64,000 nt of DNA. Origin: Bacteroidales bacterium UBA4772. GTDB lineage: Bacteria > Bacteroidota > Bacteroidia > Bacteroidales > VadinHA17. A program made the position numbers and the translations under genes. Below the pieces are notes generated by a model. The model was not told where the DNA came from. It did not search any database and saw nothing but the letters and a program-made list of their open reading frames with translations. Numbering within the stretch: position 1 is the stretch's first letter; each line of letters starts with the position of its first letter. The stretch covers positions 90,340 through 154,339 of the forward strand of contig DHHM01000022.1 of NCBI GenBank assembly GCA_002403305.1. The letters run 5' to 3'. Shown piece after piece: positions 63,067 through 64,000 of the stretch.

Positions 63067-63282
63067 TTAACTGAACGGTTTGTCGGAGAAGGGAGAGGCG
63101 AAGGGACTGTCAGGCTCGCTCTCTGCACCCGACCGGCGCCGGGGAGGCGGGTTGGGAGGAGCCGAGGTCATCATGACAAGAGAGATGGAATTGTCAAGCT
63201 CGATGCGTATTACTTCCGGCCTGACATATCTTCTTCTCTTCCTGATCATGGATTTTTTATATTGCGCATCAAATATAGGCAT
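63067..63282 (-). CDS. Small basic protein, function unknown
   Basis: 71 residues: MPIFDAQYKKSMIRKRRRYV, then RPEVIRIELDNSISLVMMTS, a proline-rich stretch APPNPPPRR, and SPFASPFSDKPFS at the end. The middle YVRPEVIRIELDNSISLVMM looks like the small Bacteroidota proteins with a YxRP.....EL.NEISL core and a repeated SPF tail, which I have seen near surface-protein genes; no function is known. A shorter start at MIRKRRR (63249) is possible. It lies between the adhesin terminator and another T9SS gene. I consider it more likely real than chance, since composition and pattern are protein-like. Confidence 0.5.
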   Translation of the reverse strand: MPIFDAQYKKSMIRKRRRYVRPEVIRIELDNSISLVMMTSAPPNPPPRRRSGAESEPDSPFASPFSDKPFS

Positions 63283-63340
63283 TTGACAGAAATCCCCCGT
63301 AAAACATTTTTCAACCGGAAATGTTCGTTCCCGCTTTCAT

Positions 63341-64000
63341 TCAATCTCTTGTGAGGACGATCTTTTCCAGGTAACGTTTCCCGCCGGTCACAACCTCAAC
63401 GATAAGGAGGCCGCCCGCTGCCGAGGGGTAATATTCCTTCAGTTCGCCTGAATTGAAGCGTTCATCGTTGGCTGCGACTATCATCCTGCCGGTGATGTCA
63501 AAGATCCTGACCTTACCGCTGATGCCGTCCCACTCCGGTCCCTGCGGGAGCACGCAAACCTTGCCCGAGGCGCCGTAGATCCTGAGATCACTGACTACCG
63601 TTTCCGGCTCAACCGTCGGTGCTGACTTCTTCTCCGGTGCAATAACCGTCAGGGTGAACCTTTCGGAGTCTGTTCCCGGCACAGCGGAGAAGGTGTACTC
63701 CGAATATGCGATCAGGTCAACGCTCTTGCCGGCAAGGCGGTCAATAAGTTTGAACCTGTAATTGCCGGTTGCCTGCAGCTGGCTTCTCCTGATCGTAAAG
63801 GTTCCTCCCTCCGGTATCACTACCGTCAGCGGGATAGAGATCGTCTTCTCAGGCCAGGGGATGGAGTTGATAGAGTAGTTTTCTCCGCCCATGACTGAGT
63901 ATATTTTTGGATTTTTGACAACAGGATTAAATATCTTTCCTGCATCGAAGCCGTGGTCAAAGTTCATTGTTGCCGAGGGCTCAAACCTGATTACCATCTC
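63341..64000 (-). CDS. Secreted protein with T9SS type A sorting domain (5' end missing)
   Basis: The frame is open to the right edge of the window, so only the C-terminal 219 residues are visible. They have beta-rich text (INSIPWPEKTISIPLTVVIP, then FTIRRSQLQATGNYRFKLID) as in the part preceding sorting domains of large Bacteroidota surface proteins. The end is a type A T9SS domain (VRIFDITGRMIVAANDERF, AAGGLLIVEVVTGGKRYLEK). It is convergent with the giant adhesin. Function unknown. Confidence 0.8.
   Translation of the reverse strand, partial: EMVIRFEPSATMNFDHGFDAGKIFNPVVKNPKIYSVMGGENYSINSIPWPEKTISIPLTVVIPEGGTFTIRRSQLQATGNYRFKLIDRLAGKSVDLIAYSEYTFSAVPGTDSERFTLTVIAPEKKSAPTVEPETVVSDLRIYGASGKVCVLPQGPEWDGISGKVRIFDITGRMIVAANDERFNSGELKEYYPSAAGGLLIVEVVTGGKRYLEKIVLTRD

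Overview
The window comes from a member of the Bacteroidota, most likely a Bacteroidales-type organism. The evidence is four proteins with type IX secretion (T9SS) sorting domains (three type A, one gliding-type B), a TonB-domain anti-sigma-like gene beside an ECF sigma factor, upstream boxes of the Bacteroidota form TAnnTTTG, and a near absence of Shine-Dalgarno sequences. I saw no rRNA, tRNA, CRISPR array or complete insertion sequence.

Layout. (1) 1-3.8 kb: end of a nucleotide-sugar cassette with a LegC-like aminotransferase, an internally deleted 4,6-dehydratase, a WcaJ-type sugar transferase and a WecA-type GlcNAc-1-P transferase. (2) 3.8-7.1 kb: a T9SS-exported metallophosphoesterase. 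(3) 7.1-16.4 kb: an accessory stretch holding a repeat-flanked ATPase, a second decayed copy of the cassette, a scrambled ABC-ATPase remnant, an AAA/DUF4143 ATPase, a complete AbiEi/AbiEii toxin-antitoxin pair between direct repeats, and two DUF6922-like genes, one followed by a truncated AbiEii. (4) 16.4-18.9 kb: gmd and fcl for GDP-L-fucose. (5) 18.9-23.4 kb: a lipoprotein and an envelope-signalling group (VWA protein, ECF sigma factor, membrane protein with TonB C-terminus). (6) 23.5-43.8 kb: a long, mostly overlapping surface-polysaccharide operon: WbpP epimerase; an SDR, aminotransferase, ATP-grasp and GNAT cassette; Wzx flippase; Wzy-like polymerase; six glycosyltransferase-type proteins; FkbM methyltransferase; polysaccharide deacetylase; asparagine-synthase-like enzyme; CapK-like adenylating enzyme; FemAB-like acyltransferase. 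(7) 43.9-46 kb: a T9SS protein and a convergent deacetylase. (8) 46.2-63.0 kb: one gene for a 5602-residue secreted adhesin built of five repeat arrays. (9) 63-64 kb: a small basic protein and the 3' end of another T9SS protein, both on the minus strand.

How it fits together. The sugar genes make activated amino sugars, GalNAc and GDP-fucose. One or both initiating transferases load the first sugar on undecaprenyl phosphate, the overlapping glycosyltransferase operon extends and decorates it, Wzx flips it and the Wzy-like protein polymerises it. T9SS cargo proteins are commonly anchored to such surface glycans, which may explain the neighbouring exported proteins.

Most notable. Two copies of a dehydratase / sugar-transferase / WecA block have decayed in complementary ways. 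Noncoding gaps between about 7 and 23.5 kb hold tandem tracts with a constant 7-base period but different sequence at each site, and one such repeat lies in frame inside fcl. A 63-bp inverted-repeat element occurs twice, in opposite orientations, with a compensatory stem change and identical loop length. Short direct repeats bracket both the AbiE module and an ATPase gene.
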